The notes under the pieces: model-generated | What the model was told of the DNA's origin: nothing | Database searches by the model: none | The model's input: the letters and a program-made list of their open reading frames with translations, nothing else | Assembly: GCA_963778165.1 (NCBI GenBank) | Contig: CAVZTE010000002.1 | Span: forward strand, 310,001-374,000 | Direction: 5' to 3' | Length of the DNA stretch: 64,000 nt | Source: Bog-756 sp963778165 | Lineage (GTDB): Bacteria; Actinomycetota; Acidimicrobiia; Acidimicrobiales; RAAP-2 | Made by a program: the position numbers and the translations under genes | Shown here: piece after piece, positions 1 through 9,211 of the stretch | Layout: each line of letters begins with the position of its first letter | Numbering within the stretch: the stretch's first letter is position 1

Positions 1-237
1 TACTACTACGAGGCCCGCAACATGCTCTATGTGCACCTGCACGTGAAGCACCGGATCGGCCGCTATCCGCGGAATCTGTCCAAGCTCCTGGCCCGGGCGG
101 TGGTGCGGGAGAAGGGCGGCCGTCTGACCCGGTTGGCCGTCATCGGCCGGGGCCTGGCCGATGGAGCCCGCGGCAGGCTTGGGGTCCGCTACCCGGTGGA
201 ACCGATGGCCGAACGGACTATCGCACCAGAGCCGTAA
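1..237 (+). CDS. C-terminal end of a family 2 glycosyltransferase (partial)
   Basis: The reading frame is open from base 1 to a TAA at 235-237, so the gene begins outside the window and only about 78 residues are visible. The fragment opens with YYYEARNMLY, the kind of aromatic/Arg-Asn segment that follows the catalytic domain in rhamnosyltransferase-like GT2 enzymes, and continues with a basic, helical tail. The enzyme would transfer a sugar from a nucleotide donor to a growing surface glycan in the cytoplasm. It converges on the sulfotransferase operon, ending 21 bases from it. No catalytic DxD or acceptor motif is in view, so the family call rests on the tail and on the surrounding polysaccharide genes. 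Confidence 0.55.
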   Translation, partial: YYYEARNMLYVHLHVKHRIGRYPRNLSKLLARAVVREKGGRLTRLAVIGRGLADGARGRLGVRYPVEPMAERTIAPEP

Positions 238-258
238 TGGCAGGCGGCTGACCTCGGG

Positions 259-1125
259 CTACCGGTCGGCGAGATAAGCGAAGTGAGGCCAGAGCGCCAA
301 GTCGATCTGGGGGTAGCGCTCGGACAAGGCCAACACGTCGGCCTCGTACGACTCCACCAGTAGCTGCTCGAATCCGGCGTCGAGGGCCCGCTTGGTGCGG
401 GTCTTGTTGACCGGCTGGCGCAGGACCGTCGGACAGAAGGTGTCGTCCAGCCCGAGGAACCGGTAGGTGGCGGCCAGCTGCTCGGCGGGAGTGCGGACGC
501 ATGCCTCGAACTGCAGAACCAACAGTTGGGAGGGATCGAAGACCCGTTCCCACGGTTCGAGGATAGCGGCGTAGAACCCGTGGACCAGACCCCGGTAGCG
601 GACGTTACGCAACCGGCTCCGGGGCATCTGGCGGGAGATGTCCGACCGGTAACGGTCTACGGGATCGCGTACCAGCACCAGAATTTTGGCGTCAGGGGCG
701 GCCTGGTGCAGAATCGGCGGCAGCCGGTGGGAGAAGACGTACGAAGGGGTCCACTCGCCCGTCTTGGTCCCGGAGGGACGCGGGAACCAGCCGTGGTAGC
801 TCTGAATTTCGTCCTCGGTGATGGACTGGCTTCGACTGCGCTGAAGGAAGACCCGGTTGAAGAAGAGCAGTTCTTTCTTGACCGGGCCCTGTACGTCAGG
901 ATGGGCCAGGATCAGATTGAACCACCACGAGGTCCCGCATTTGGACACCCCCACCCCGACGAAGTCGGGAGGGCCTACGGCCATGCCGGCCGGAAACGGC
1001 GGCGGGACCGGCGCGTGGCCGTCGGCCCACGGTGGGTACCGGCCCATCCGGTGCAGGATGCGGGTCTGTACCGGTTCGGGGAGCGAGCGAAACGCCGATC
1101 GGGCCGCCGAGTCGAGGCTGGTCAT
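259..1125 (-). CDS. Sulfotransferase, PAPS-dependent
   Basis: This 288-residue protein has the fold signature of PAPS sulfotransferases. A 5'-phosphosulfate-binding loop, GVSKCGTSWW, lies at about residues 59-68. It is followed by KELLFF and, near residue 150, by LVLVRDPVDRYRSD, which matches the 3'-phosphate-binding segment. It would move sulfate from PAPS to a hydroxyl, most likely on a glycan. Its start overlaps the stop of the upstream sulfotransferase gene by 4 bases, so the two are probably translationally coupled. The cysDNC genes at 12.1-15.0 kb would supply PAPS. The acceptor cannot be read from the sequence. Confidence 0.85.
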   Translation of the reverse strand: MTSLDSAARSAFRSLPEPVQTRILHRMGRYPPWADGHAPVPPPFPAGMAVGPPDFVGVGVSKCGTSWWFNLILAHPDVQGPVKKELLFFNRVFLQRSRSQSITEDEIQSYHGWFPRPSGTKTGEWTPSYVFSHRLPPILHQAAPDAKILVLVRDPVDRYRSDISRQMPRSRLRNVRYRGLVHGFYAAILEPWERVFDPSQLLVLQFEACVRTPAEQLAATYRFLGLDDTFCPTVLRQPVNKTRTKRALDAGFEQLLVESYEADVLALSERYPQIDLALWPHFAYLADR

Positions 1126-2171
1126 CGGTCGGTGCCGGACGGCGGATCAGTGCTCGGCTGGTGCCTCAGACCCTCGACCGCGGTGGTCAGCGAGCGCAGC
1201 GGCCCGGTGATCCGCCAACTGGTGGACGCCCGGAGCCTGACCATTCCGTCCTTGGTGCTCTCCAGCTCGTGGCGGGTGATCCGCAGGAGGTCCTTGGTGG
1301 CGTCGAGCTCCCGCTTCGGACCGCTGAGCTCCTGGCGTAGGCGGAGGATCGATGTGGTCCACGGTGACTCGAGACCGAGGGGCTCGGGGCCGAGTGGACG
1401 GTGCCCTCCAGCCAGGGATGAAAGGCGCCGGGCCAGTTGCTGCAGCTCGGCGGGTAGGAGGGCTTCGCCGTCGCCAGGACGGTCACCGGCCTGATGGTGC
1501 AGTTCACCCTTGATGGCCCCGACGGCTGCCGCCCTGTCCCACCCACCAGCTTCGCCTTCGAACTGTTCCAGTGTGCCCAGCCAGGCGACGAGAGCCCCGA
1601 TGGCTCCATCGCGATCGCCGACCACCGACTCGTAATCGAGCACGTAGGTGTCGACCCCGGCGAGCCCTTCGATGGCGGCCCGGTTGTACCGCTCCCACAG
1701 TGCCAGTCCCTCCACGGTGGGAAGCCCGTCCCGACTCAGGAGCGATCGGGCCACGGCCATGGGCGAGCGCCAGACCAGCACCGCTGCCACCGGCGGGTCG
1801 AGAACTTTCCGCCAGTAGTCCAGCAGCAGGCACAGCCGTGGATCCTTGAACACCTTGGGGCCGGCGCTCGGGTAGGCCGCGTTCACCAGGGGACCGGGGT
1901 CGGGGGCACCAACGACCTCTGGGCGCTCCTCCCACCCACGGGATAGTTCCGGTGGGGCATCCCATGCACCGTCCAGCCGGGCCAGGAGGTCGTTGTTGTG
2001 CTGGGTGAGGGAGAGGCTCTCCCAGTGCTCGGGATTGCTCTCTGGCCACTCCATCCGGTCGCCGGCCTGGACCACGCCCAGTCCCAGGGCCCCCAGGGCG
2101 CCGGTCACCGCCGATGTGCCGCTACGGTGCATGCCCACGACCAGTAGCCACGGACCGGGGGTCCCGGTCAT
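1122..2171 (-). CDS. Sulfotransferase family protein with C-terminal coiled coil
   Basis: This 349-residue protein begins almost directly with a P-loop-like PSB motif, VGMHRSGTSAVTGAL, at residues 12-26. A second motif, VLVWRSPMAVARSLLSR, lies near residue 130 and fits the 3'-phosphate site. The last 80 residues form a Leu/Glu/Arg-rich helix ending in STSWRITGPLRSL, a tail often found on glycan-assembly enzymes. It resembles the GHMHRSGTS sulfotransferase-like family more than the classical carbohydrate sulfotransferases. It sits 7 bases downstream of the WbsX-like gene and overlaps the next sulfotransferase by 4 bases, making a three-gene minus-strand operon. The substrate is unknown. Confidence 0.8.
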   Translation of the reverse strand: MTGTPGPWLLVVGMHRSGTSAVTGALGALGLGVVQAGDRMEWPESNPEHWESLSLTQHNNDLLARLDGAWDAPPELSRGWEERPEVVGAPDPGPLVNAAYPSAGPKVFKDPRLCLLLDYWRKVLDPPVAAVLVWRSPMAVARSLLSRDGLPTVEGLALWERYNRAAIEGLAGVDTYVLDYESVVGDRDGAIGALVAWLGTLEQFEGEAGGWDRAAAVGAIKGELHHQAGDRPGDGEALLPAELQQLARRLSSLAGGHRPLGPEPLGLESPWTTSILRLRQELSGPKRELDATKDLLRITRHELESTKDGMVRLRASTSWRITGPLRSLTTAVEGLRHQPSTDPPSGTDR

Positions 2172-2178
2172 GGGTGCC

Positions 2179-4290
2179 TCAACGAAGCCAACCGTGGAAC
2201 TTCCTGAAGGCCACCGCCACCCGGGGTGATTCGCTGACCTTTTTGATGGTGCCCATCCTCAGCCGCCATTTGAGGCTGGATTGCATCTGCTTGGCGGCTC
2301 GACGGTTGGTCTCGCTGGAGACCAGCCCGACTGCCTCCAAATACTCCTGCAGAGCCCGGTTGTCGGTGGGAGGGACACCTTCCTCAGCCGCTCCTTCGGC
2401 CGCGTCCTGCGCACCGATGGCTTCGAGGAATGTGGTCGGCGGTGAACTGACGGGAAATGGAGTGAGCACCCAGACGAATTGCTGGACGGATGCCTTCGGG
2501 TTGTAGGTCCCCGAGAGGGTCCGGAGAGCGCCGATCATCTCCACCGGCAAATTGTCGTTGAGTACCGCGTCGTACTGGTCGGTCCGCAGGTTCACGAAGT
2601 CGTCGCGAGCGACCACGCTCCAGCCACACCGCTCGAACATCCGTTGCAGGGTGGACTCCGTGAAGAAGCGGAGCGTGCCAGGGTCCAAGAGCCCGCCGGG
2701 GGACTGGTCCCACTGGCCGCACAGGAGACGCAGGCCGACGTCGAAGTGGGCCACGTTGGGAACCGACACCACCAGGGACGGCTCGCCGTGTTTGAGCGAC
2801 CACTCCGACAGTGAGGCCAGCAGCTCCTGGGGCCCGGCCAGATGCTCGATGATGTCGATCAGGCACAAGGCCCCGACCGACTCGAGTTCGTCGAGCCGCG
2901 GCTGCACGGTGTCAAAAGCCGACAGGTCTCCGGGGGCGTCGACGCCGGATTCCCCGTGGGCGTTGCCGGCACAGGGGTGGCCGCCGAGCCGGAGGTACTG
3001 GTGGCCCGACTGGACCAGGCTCGGCCCGATGGCACCGCCGCCGCCGCCAAGGTCCACGACGGTCGCCCCGTCGGCCAGATTGAGGGCCCGCAACAGTCCC
3101 GCGGCATTGGCCAGCGCGCTCTCGTGGTCCAGGGTCACCTGCGTCGTGCCCTTTGCCGTGACGCCGGGAGCGGCGGGCTCTTTTCCGGAGCTCGAGCTGG
3201 ACGACCCGGAGGGGTCGAGGAGCACGGCCTTGGTGGCCTCGAGGTAGGCCCGTCCGTAGCGCTGATCGGGCTCGAGGTGGTTGCCCTCAGCCCACTCGTT
3301 CCACGCCACGATGAACAGATAGTTCTCCTCATGGCGCACATCGCTGACCGAGTCGGCGGCCAACCGGAGCCATGTCTCGTAGGCCTCGGGGGTCGATCCG
3401 GTGAAGATGGTGGCCCCCTGGGGGCGTCGGGCCGAGTTGTCCCAGCCCACCATGACCGAGGGGAAGCGCTTCCAGCGTGGAGCGGCCCGCTTGAGGGAGG
3501 TCTCGTAGGCGGACTTGTAGTCGAGGATCCGATGCCCCCGCGTGCCTTCGTGCGGGGTGTAGACCCGGTCGCGGGCCAGGGGCATGAACCCCACGGCGGC
3601 GTCCATCCCAAAGGCCTCGGGCCCACCCCGGGGGGGTCCCCAGCTCTCGACCCAGCACAGGTAGAGATCGGGGAACCCCAGCCGTTGCGCCTCGGTCCGC
3701 CAGATCTCCGCCGTCCGCTTGGCGTTCGGAAGCAGCTTGGGCCGGTAGATCAGCATCAGCGGCCGGCCATCGATGGTGATGTACCGGTCGTCGGCGAAGG
3801 CGGTGGCCAGCCACCGGATGTGGGCCAGGTCGTCCTCGTCGCTGAACTCTTGGGGAATCAGGAGTTGCCCGGTGCCGTCCCAGTTCCGGCTCCACTCCTC
3901 ATTGGCCCAGCACAGGGCAAAGGGGAAGTCGGGGGAGCCGGAGGCCAACACCTCGTCGAACGGTCGCTCCAGCAGTCGGCGTCCGTGGAACCAGTAGTGG
4001 TAGTACACGAACCCCGACACGCCGTAAGCCGCGGCCAGAGCGGCCTGGGCCTCGCGGATCTCCGGTACCCGCAAGTCGTAGTACCCGAGCTCCCCGGGGA
4101 CGTGGGGTTGGTAGTGGCCGGGGAAGAACGGGCGGGCCCGGGTGACGTTGTTCCACTCGGTGAAGCCCGGACCCCACCACTCGTCGTTCTCCGGAATGGG
4201 ATGGAACTGTGGGAGGTAGAAGGCCAGGGCCCGCGGCATCCTTGAACCCGGCTGCCGAGCTCCCCCCTTCGAATCCATGGTGTCGATCAT
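2179..4290 (-). CDS. WbsX-like glycosyltransferase fused to a SAM methyltransferase
   Basis: This is a two-domain protein of 703 residues. Residues about 20-355 carry the WbsX/GH99-like signature: FYLPQFHPIPENDEWWGPGF, then FVYYHYWFHGRRLL, FALCWANEEWSRNWDG and NEWAEGNHLEPD. WbsX proteins occur in O-antigen and rhamnan loci. A serine-rich linker near residue 365 leads to a class I methyltransferase domain with the SAM loop VVDLGGGGGAIG (about residue 410) and LIDIIEHLAG (about 478). A basic tail closes the protein. It is first in the operon with the two sulfotransferases. Such a protein could extend and methylate the same chain. ATG codons at residues 5 and 18 are alternative starts; none has a clear ribosome site. 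Confidence 0.8.
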   Translation of the reverse strand: MIDTMDSKGGARQPGSRMPRALAFYLPQFHPIPENDEWWGPGFTEWNNVTRARPFFPGHYQPHVPGELGYYDLRVPEIREAQAALAAAYGVSGFVYYHYWFHGRRLLERPFDEVLASGSPDFPFALCWANEEWSRNWDGTGQLLIPQEFSDEDDLAHIRWLATAFADDRYITIDGRPLMLIYRPKLLPNAKRTAEIWRTEAQRLGFPDLYLCWVESWGPPRGGPEAFGMDAAVGFMPLARDRVYTPHEGTRGHRILDYKSAYETSLKRAAPRWKRFPSVMVGWDNSARRPQGATIFTGSTPEAYETWLRLAADSVSDVRHEENYLFIVAWNEWAEGNHLEPDQRYGRAYLEATKAVLLDPSGSSSSSSGKEPAAPGVTAKGTTQVTLDHESALANAAGLLRALNLADGATVVDLGGGGGAIGPSLVQSGHQYLRLGGHPCAGNAHGESGVDAPGDLSAFDTVQPRLDELESVGALCLIDIIEHLAGPQELLASLSEWSLKHGEPSLVVSVPNVAHFDVGLRLLCGQWDQSPGGLLDPGTLRFFTESTLQRMFERCGWSVVARDDFVNLRTDQYDAVLNDNLPVEMIGALRTLSGTYNPKASVQQFVWVLTPFPVSSPPTTFLEAIGAQDAAEGAAEEGVPPTDNRALQEYLEAVGLVSSETNRRAAKQMQSSLKWRLRMGTIKKVSESPRVAVAFRKFHGWLR

Positions 4291-4431
4291 ACGACCGAAT
4301 TGGCCCCGAACCGATAGGAGCGCAACCCATCCGCATCCTGAGGGCCGTCGTGGATCTTCCCGGAGTCCAGTGGTCTCGGCGGCCTTTCACTGCCGAAGGT
4401 GCACCTGCGAATGGATGTCATTGAGGCCTGC

Positions 4432-6553
4432 TCAGTATTTGGAGAGCTGAAGCTTCTCCGCCAGTACCTGTTCCAAGAACAGTGAATACGTGCCCGTGAG
4501 GTGCAGCTGATTGAGGTAGACCTCGTAATGGCCGATGATTGCGCCACATCTAGTGGTACAGAACCATGGCGTCACGTCGATATAGCGACCACCCTGAGCC
4601 GTCACGGCGCGTTGCTCGGCAAGGTTGTATTTGTCCAGGGCATGCACTGGCGCTGAACACAGTTGAACCTGATCAGAATGCTGAGCCAGGCAGTCCGGTG
4701 GGCTAAAGCCGAGGTTCGGGATGTTCCCGAGGACGATGAACTTGGTCCCTTCACCTCTGATCCGGGTGAATGTGGTCTCCAGAGACTTTTGCCATTGCGA
4801 AGCCGTGTAGTGCTTTCCCTGAGGGCCGTTTTGGACTTCCTGGGTGACGATCACGAGATTTGGATCGAGGCGTCTTATTCGGTGGTAAGCAAACTCCTGC
4901 CACCGATTGCAGAGGGAGAGAATGGCGTTTCTTCCAATCTGCTTCTTCGTTGGATACTTATTGGCCATGCAGTAGCCCTTGCCGAGAATCACCAGTCGCC
5001 ACTGCGCCGCCGTGGCTATTTCGTTCATGGCCTTGAACCACATCAGGGCGTGGGAGTCACCGTAGAGCACCATGGTGCGGGTTCCATTCGGATCGCCGAA
5101 CACGCAGCTCGGTTCCTTCACCTGATTGGTGGTCGGGACACATCTCGCGGGCGGTGCACCGTAGTCTTGTTCCGCAATCTGCAAAGGGGGATCGAGATTG
5201 TGAGGTACCTGTTGAATCTGCGAGGCGGCCGCGACCAGTTTCGCTATTTGGGCAGCAGTTGCAGGCTTGATCTTCGATGGTGGTACGGCGGCCCCACTGG
5301 TCTGGGTCTGGAGGTACGCGGTCGCCACAACCACCGAGAGTGCGATCAGTCCCACTCCCATCAGGACTGAAGCAGCCCGGTGGCGGAACAAGATCTTGGC
5401 ATGGCGGACGGGGTTCTCGAGGACCCTGTACGAGGCGATGGAGATGCCGAGGGCCGCGGCCAGCCATGGCAAGTTCTGCAAGAAGGTAAGGCCGGTCTTG
5501 CTGCTGTGCTCCGCGGCAATGATCAGGATTGGCCAGTGCCACAAGTAGAGCGAGTAGGACAAGTCGCCCAACCAACGACATGGAGACAGGCCGAGCAGAA
5601 GTTCCGCCCCGAAGCGAGGGGCCGCCGTTCCTCCCACAATGATCAGCGCCGCGCCGACCACAGGGAATGCGACCAGCGAGCCCGGATAGGTCGTCTGGCT
5701 GTTGAAGACAACGGCCGAGATGAGGATGGCGCCAAGTCCTATCCACGTGATTGCCGCGGCCAGAGTAGGGGGGAATCCGGACCAGCCATCTGGCTCCCAG
5801 CGCCACCAGTCCGCCCAGGGCCAGTTCCCAGGCCCTGGTCCAAGGCGAAAAGTACGCCACCGTAGGATTCGACCACGTCTGAGCTACCGAAAAGGCAAAC
5901 GAGACCACGGTCACGAGTCCGAGCCCTATGGCCAGCCTCACCCGGAGTGAGAGGAACGAGCGAAGACTCGCTATCAGAAGGAAGAAGGTCGGGTAGACGA
6001 GGTAGAACTGCTCCTCGACCGATAGGGACCAGAAGTTCTGAAGCGGTGACGGAAGTTGCTGCGAGGCCAAGTAGTTGGTTCCCTCGGACGCGAAGTGGAA
6101 GTTCACCAGGAAAATGGCGGCCCACCGTCCATCGACCGCGGTTCGATTGCCGGACAACACTCCGAGGAAGACGTAGGCCGCGATGATGGTGATGATGATC
6201 ACGGACGTGGCGGCGGGAATGATCCGCCGGCATCGTCGCCCATAGAAGGCAAGAATCGAGGTGCGGCCGGACGAAGCCCGCTCTCGGAGTAACACTCCTG
6301 TGATCACAAATCCCGAGATGACAAAGAACACGTCCACGCCGACATAGCCGCCGCTCACGACGGACCAGTTGGCGTGAAAGAGCACCACGAGGACCACCGC
6401 TACCGCTCGGAGCCCCTGAACGTCAGGACGAAACCTTCGATCTTCCGGTGCTGTTCCTGCCTCGTCCTCGGGCTCTGAGTAGCTCGAGGGCGTGGCCTCT
6501 TCGAGATCAGAACTGCCTGGCAACGCACCCCCCAAAGGCTCGACAGAGCGCAA
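4432..6553 (-). CDS. OafA-like acyltransferase with SGNH domain (one frameshift)
   Basis: The N-terminal part (FRPDVQGLRAVAVVLVVLFH, then FFVISGFVITGVLLRERASS and several membrane helices) is an acyltransferase-3 domain that transfers acyl groups onto surface glycans. The C-terminal part is an SGNH domain with block I LYGDSHALMWF. The frame breaks at a run of six G on the plus strand, 5768-5773: upstream reads ...LVRIP and the other frame resumes ...PTLAAAITWIGLGAILI, exactly as in the neighbouring paralogue. Removing one base restores about 706 residues. No stop or decay is seen on either side, so a consensus indel is more likely than a dead gene. Block V reads NQLHLT, with Asn where Asp is usual. 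The start is a TTG and uncertain. Confidence 0.75.
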
Positions 6554-6794
6554 TCCTATCGAGTGGCTGTGGCTTCGGGCACCGCGGGCACCCCGATGAC
6601 TCCTCGGGCCCCCTCGGCCGTTCGCTCACACCTGTAGCCCCGGGGGACAGGTGGGTAGTGGACTTCTCGGCGTCATCGGTGGCCGGAGAAGCTGTTTCGA
6701 GCCCACTGGCCGGCACTGATACGCCCGCTTCTTGCCTGTCGGTCCGCTCAGAGTGCTGCGAGACGCGCCTGCCGGGTCGTCCGGGCCGCCAAAG

Positions 6795-8984
6795 TCACCG
6801 GAGATCAAGGGATTTCTCCAGTACACCCTCAAGAAAGAGCGAGTATCTCACGGTCACATGATTGATCCAGTAGACCTCGTCAGTACCTATGACCGGGCTG
6901 CAGGTTCGGGCGCAGAACCAAGGCAGAACGTCGATGTACTTGGCACCAACCGTCTTTGCGGCTTGCTTCTCGGCGTCATCAAATGGCCGATAGGTCGGTT
7001 CGGGTGGGGCGGCGCATGCCTGAACATCGTCGGTGTGGCGGGAGAGGCACGACGGCCCGTTGTCCACAGTCGCAGCCAGGTTTCCAATGACTATCTCTCG
7101 GGTCTTGGGCGTCGAGAACTTCTTGAGCGTCTCTTCCAAGGCCCGCCGCCATTGTTGCGGGCTGTACTGGGTGCCACCGGGCCCCGTGTAACCCTCCTGT
7201 TGCGACATGACGAGAACGGCTGGGTCTATCTGCTGGATGCGAGTCGTGGCGAACTGATGCCATTTGTCGCAGACCGTCAATCGGGATCCCTCGAAGGTGG
7301 TGACGGAGATCAGCGAAGCTGGGCATCCATTCTTGAAGAGCAGCACAAGCTTCCAATGCTGACGCGAGGCTATCCGGTTCAGTGCTTCGAACCACATGCC
7401 GGCGTGAGAATCCCCATAGAGGACGATGGTGCGCTGGGCCTTGCGGTCGCCAAAGACGCAGGCGGGCACGGTGACCTCCGCTGGTTGTGGCGAGCAACGT
7501 CCGACCCGATAGCCGGGGGCGACGTAAGGGTGCGGATTCGCCACCATCTTCGCCAGAGGCGGCATCAGATTGGAGGGCAGCTCCTTAATACGGCTGGAGC
7601 TTGCGACGGCGGACAAAACGGTACTGAGCGGGACGGAAGGTCCTTTGGGAAGAGCAGCGGTCGCCCCGTTCCCGGCGCCGGACTCCGATCCGGCGCCGGA
7701 TGCCAGGTGGGACTCGGCCGTCGTGGAGGCGAGAGTCAAGGCGATCAGCCCGACACCGAGGCCGATACTCGCCCAGGTGTTGCCAATGAGCCCCTTGGCA
7801 TGCCGAATGGGGTTCTCGACGAGTCGATAGGTGACTACCGATGCAACCAGCGCCACCACGTCCCACCCCAGGTTGTCTTTGACCGAAAGGCTCGTCTTGC
7901 CCGCATACTCGGCGGCGAGGATCAAGATGGGCCAATGCCATAGATAGAACGAGTAGGAGACTTTTCCCAGCCAACGGATCGGGGTGAGGCGTAAGAGGGC
8001 CTCCGTTCCCATGGCTTGAGCCTTCATCCCTCCGGCGATGATCAAGGCCGCTCCGACCACCGGAATGGCGACCAGAGATCCGGGGTAGGCGGTCTGAGCG
8101 TTGAAGGACCCGGCGGCAATGAGGATAGCTGCGAGCCCGAGCCAGGTGGCCGAGGCAGCCAGGCGCGCCGGTAATTTCAGAAGCCACGGGGTGCACACCG
8201 CCACAAGCGCGCCCAGTGCCAACTCCCACGCTCGGGTGAACGGGGAGAAGTAGGCATCAAGGGGATTGTTGTGTGTGTCGACGACCGAGTAGGCGTAGGA
8301 GACGCCAATGACAACGACCAGAAAGACGGCCAGTCGTACCCGGAGCGAGAACACCTTGACGGCTGCCACCACAAGAAACAACGTGGGGTAGACAACATAG
8401 AACTGCTCCTCCACGGCCAGAGACCAGAAGTTCTGCAGGGGTGAAGGCTGCTGGGACGCCAGATAGTTCGTCCCCGTGGCGATGAAGTGGAAGTTGGCCA
8501 GGAAGACCGCCGCCCACCGCCCGTCCGTAGCTGTCGTGATTCCACCGGCAACGCCGAGAAGCCAGTAGGCAAATCCCACGGTGACGATGATCACCAGGGT
8601 GGCGGCCGGAATGATCCGACGACAACGCCGTGCGTAAAAAGAGAGAATTGACGTTCGGCCGGAGGAAGTTCGCTCCCGCAGAAGAACACCGGTGATGACG
8701 AAACCGGAGATCACAAAGAAAACATCTACACCGACGTAGCCACCCGACACCGCCGACACCTGAGAGTGGAAGAGCACCACGAGGAGGACCGCGACCGCCC
8801 GCAGCCCCTCGATATCAGGGCGGAACCGGCGATCACCCGGGGCCGTGCCCGCCTCGTCCCCTGACGACAGCAGTCGGTCGTTCGGGACATCCGCCGTGAA
8901 GGACTCAATATCCACTCCGGCCATACCCGCCCCTTCTGCATCACGGCCGCCCGAGTCGACTCCCGAGGGATCAATGCTAACCAT
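6795..8984 (-). CDS. OafA-like acyltransferase with SGNH domain
   Basis: This intact paralogue of the preceding gene carries an acyltransferase-3 membrane domain (FRPDIEGLRAVAVLLVVLFH; FFVISGFVITGVLLRERTSS; about ten hydrophobic helices) and then an SGNH esterase/transferase-like domain with LYGDSHAGMWFEALNRIA. Proteins with this layout O-acetylate or otherwise O-acylate extracytoplasmic polysaccharides, the SGNH part facing outside. Its C-terminal catalytic block is degenerate: the region that normally reads D-x-x-H-L-T is YWINHVTV. The chosen ATG at 8984 has AGGA nine bases upstream; the frame stays open to a TTG at 9032. About 240 bases separate it from the frameshifted copy. Confidence 0.8.
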   Translation of the reverse strand: MVSIDPSGVDSGGRDAEGAGMAGVDIESFTADVPNDRLLSSGDEAGTAPGDRRFRPDIEGLRAVAVLLVVLFHSQVSAVSGGYVGVDVFFVISGFVITGVLLRERTSSGRTSILSFYARRCRRIIPAATLVIIVTVGFAYWLLGVAGGITTATDGRWAAVFLANFHFIATGTNYLASQQPSPLQNFWSLAVEEQFYVVYPTLFLVVAAVKVFSLRVRLAVFLVVVIGVSYAYSVVDTHNNPLDAYFSPFTRAWELALGALVAVCTPWLLKLPARLAASATWLGLAAILIAAGSFNAQTAYPGSLVAIPVVGAALIIAGGMKAQAMGTEALLRLTPIRWLGKVSYSFYLWHWPILILAAEYAGKTSLSVKDNLGWDVVALVASVVTYRLVENPIRHAKGLIGNTWASIGLGVGLIALTLASTTAESHLASGAGSESGAGNGATAALPKGPSVPLSTVLSAVASSSRIKELPSNLMPPLAKMVANPHPYVAPGYRVGRCSPQPAEVTVPACVFGDRKAQRTIVLYGDSHAGMWFEALNRIASRQHWKLVLLFKNGCPASLISVTTFEGSRLTVCDKWHQFATTRIQQIDPAVLVMSQQEGYTGPGGTQYSPQQWRRALEETLKKFSTPKTREIVIGNLAATVDNGPSCLSRHTDDVQACAAPPEPTYRPFDDAEKQAAKTVGAKYIDVLPWFCARTCSPVIGTDEVYWINHVTVRYSLFLEGVLEKSLDLR

Positions 8985-9211
8985 GCGGTTCTGTCCTCGC
9001 TGGTTGCAGGGCAATTCCCACACAGGCATCAAAAGTTGCTCCGCAGGCGATCGGAAGGCGCCACACAGGTGATCACAAGTTGTTTATGGGGCCGTCCACT
9101 CGGACGGTTCGATGCCACCACCACGTGGATTCGGTCTCTGGCGGTGTCGTCCTGAATACCTTGATGTCCATCACCGAGGGTGATCGGCCTGCCACTTTGG
9201 AGTCCCGACGG

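Noticed and set aside
5768..5773. Phase-variable G tract switching the acyltransferase
   Set aside because: Six bases is short for slippage control, and similar one-base errors occur in many genes including non-surface ones such as marR.
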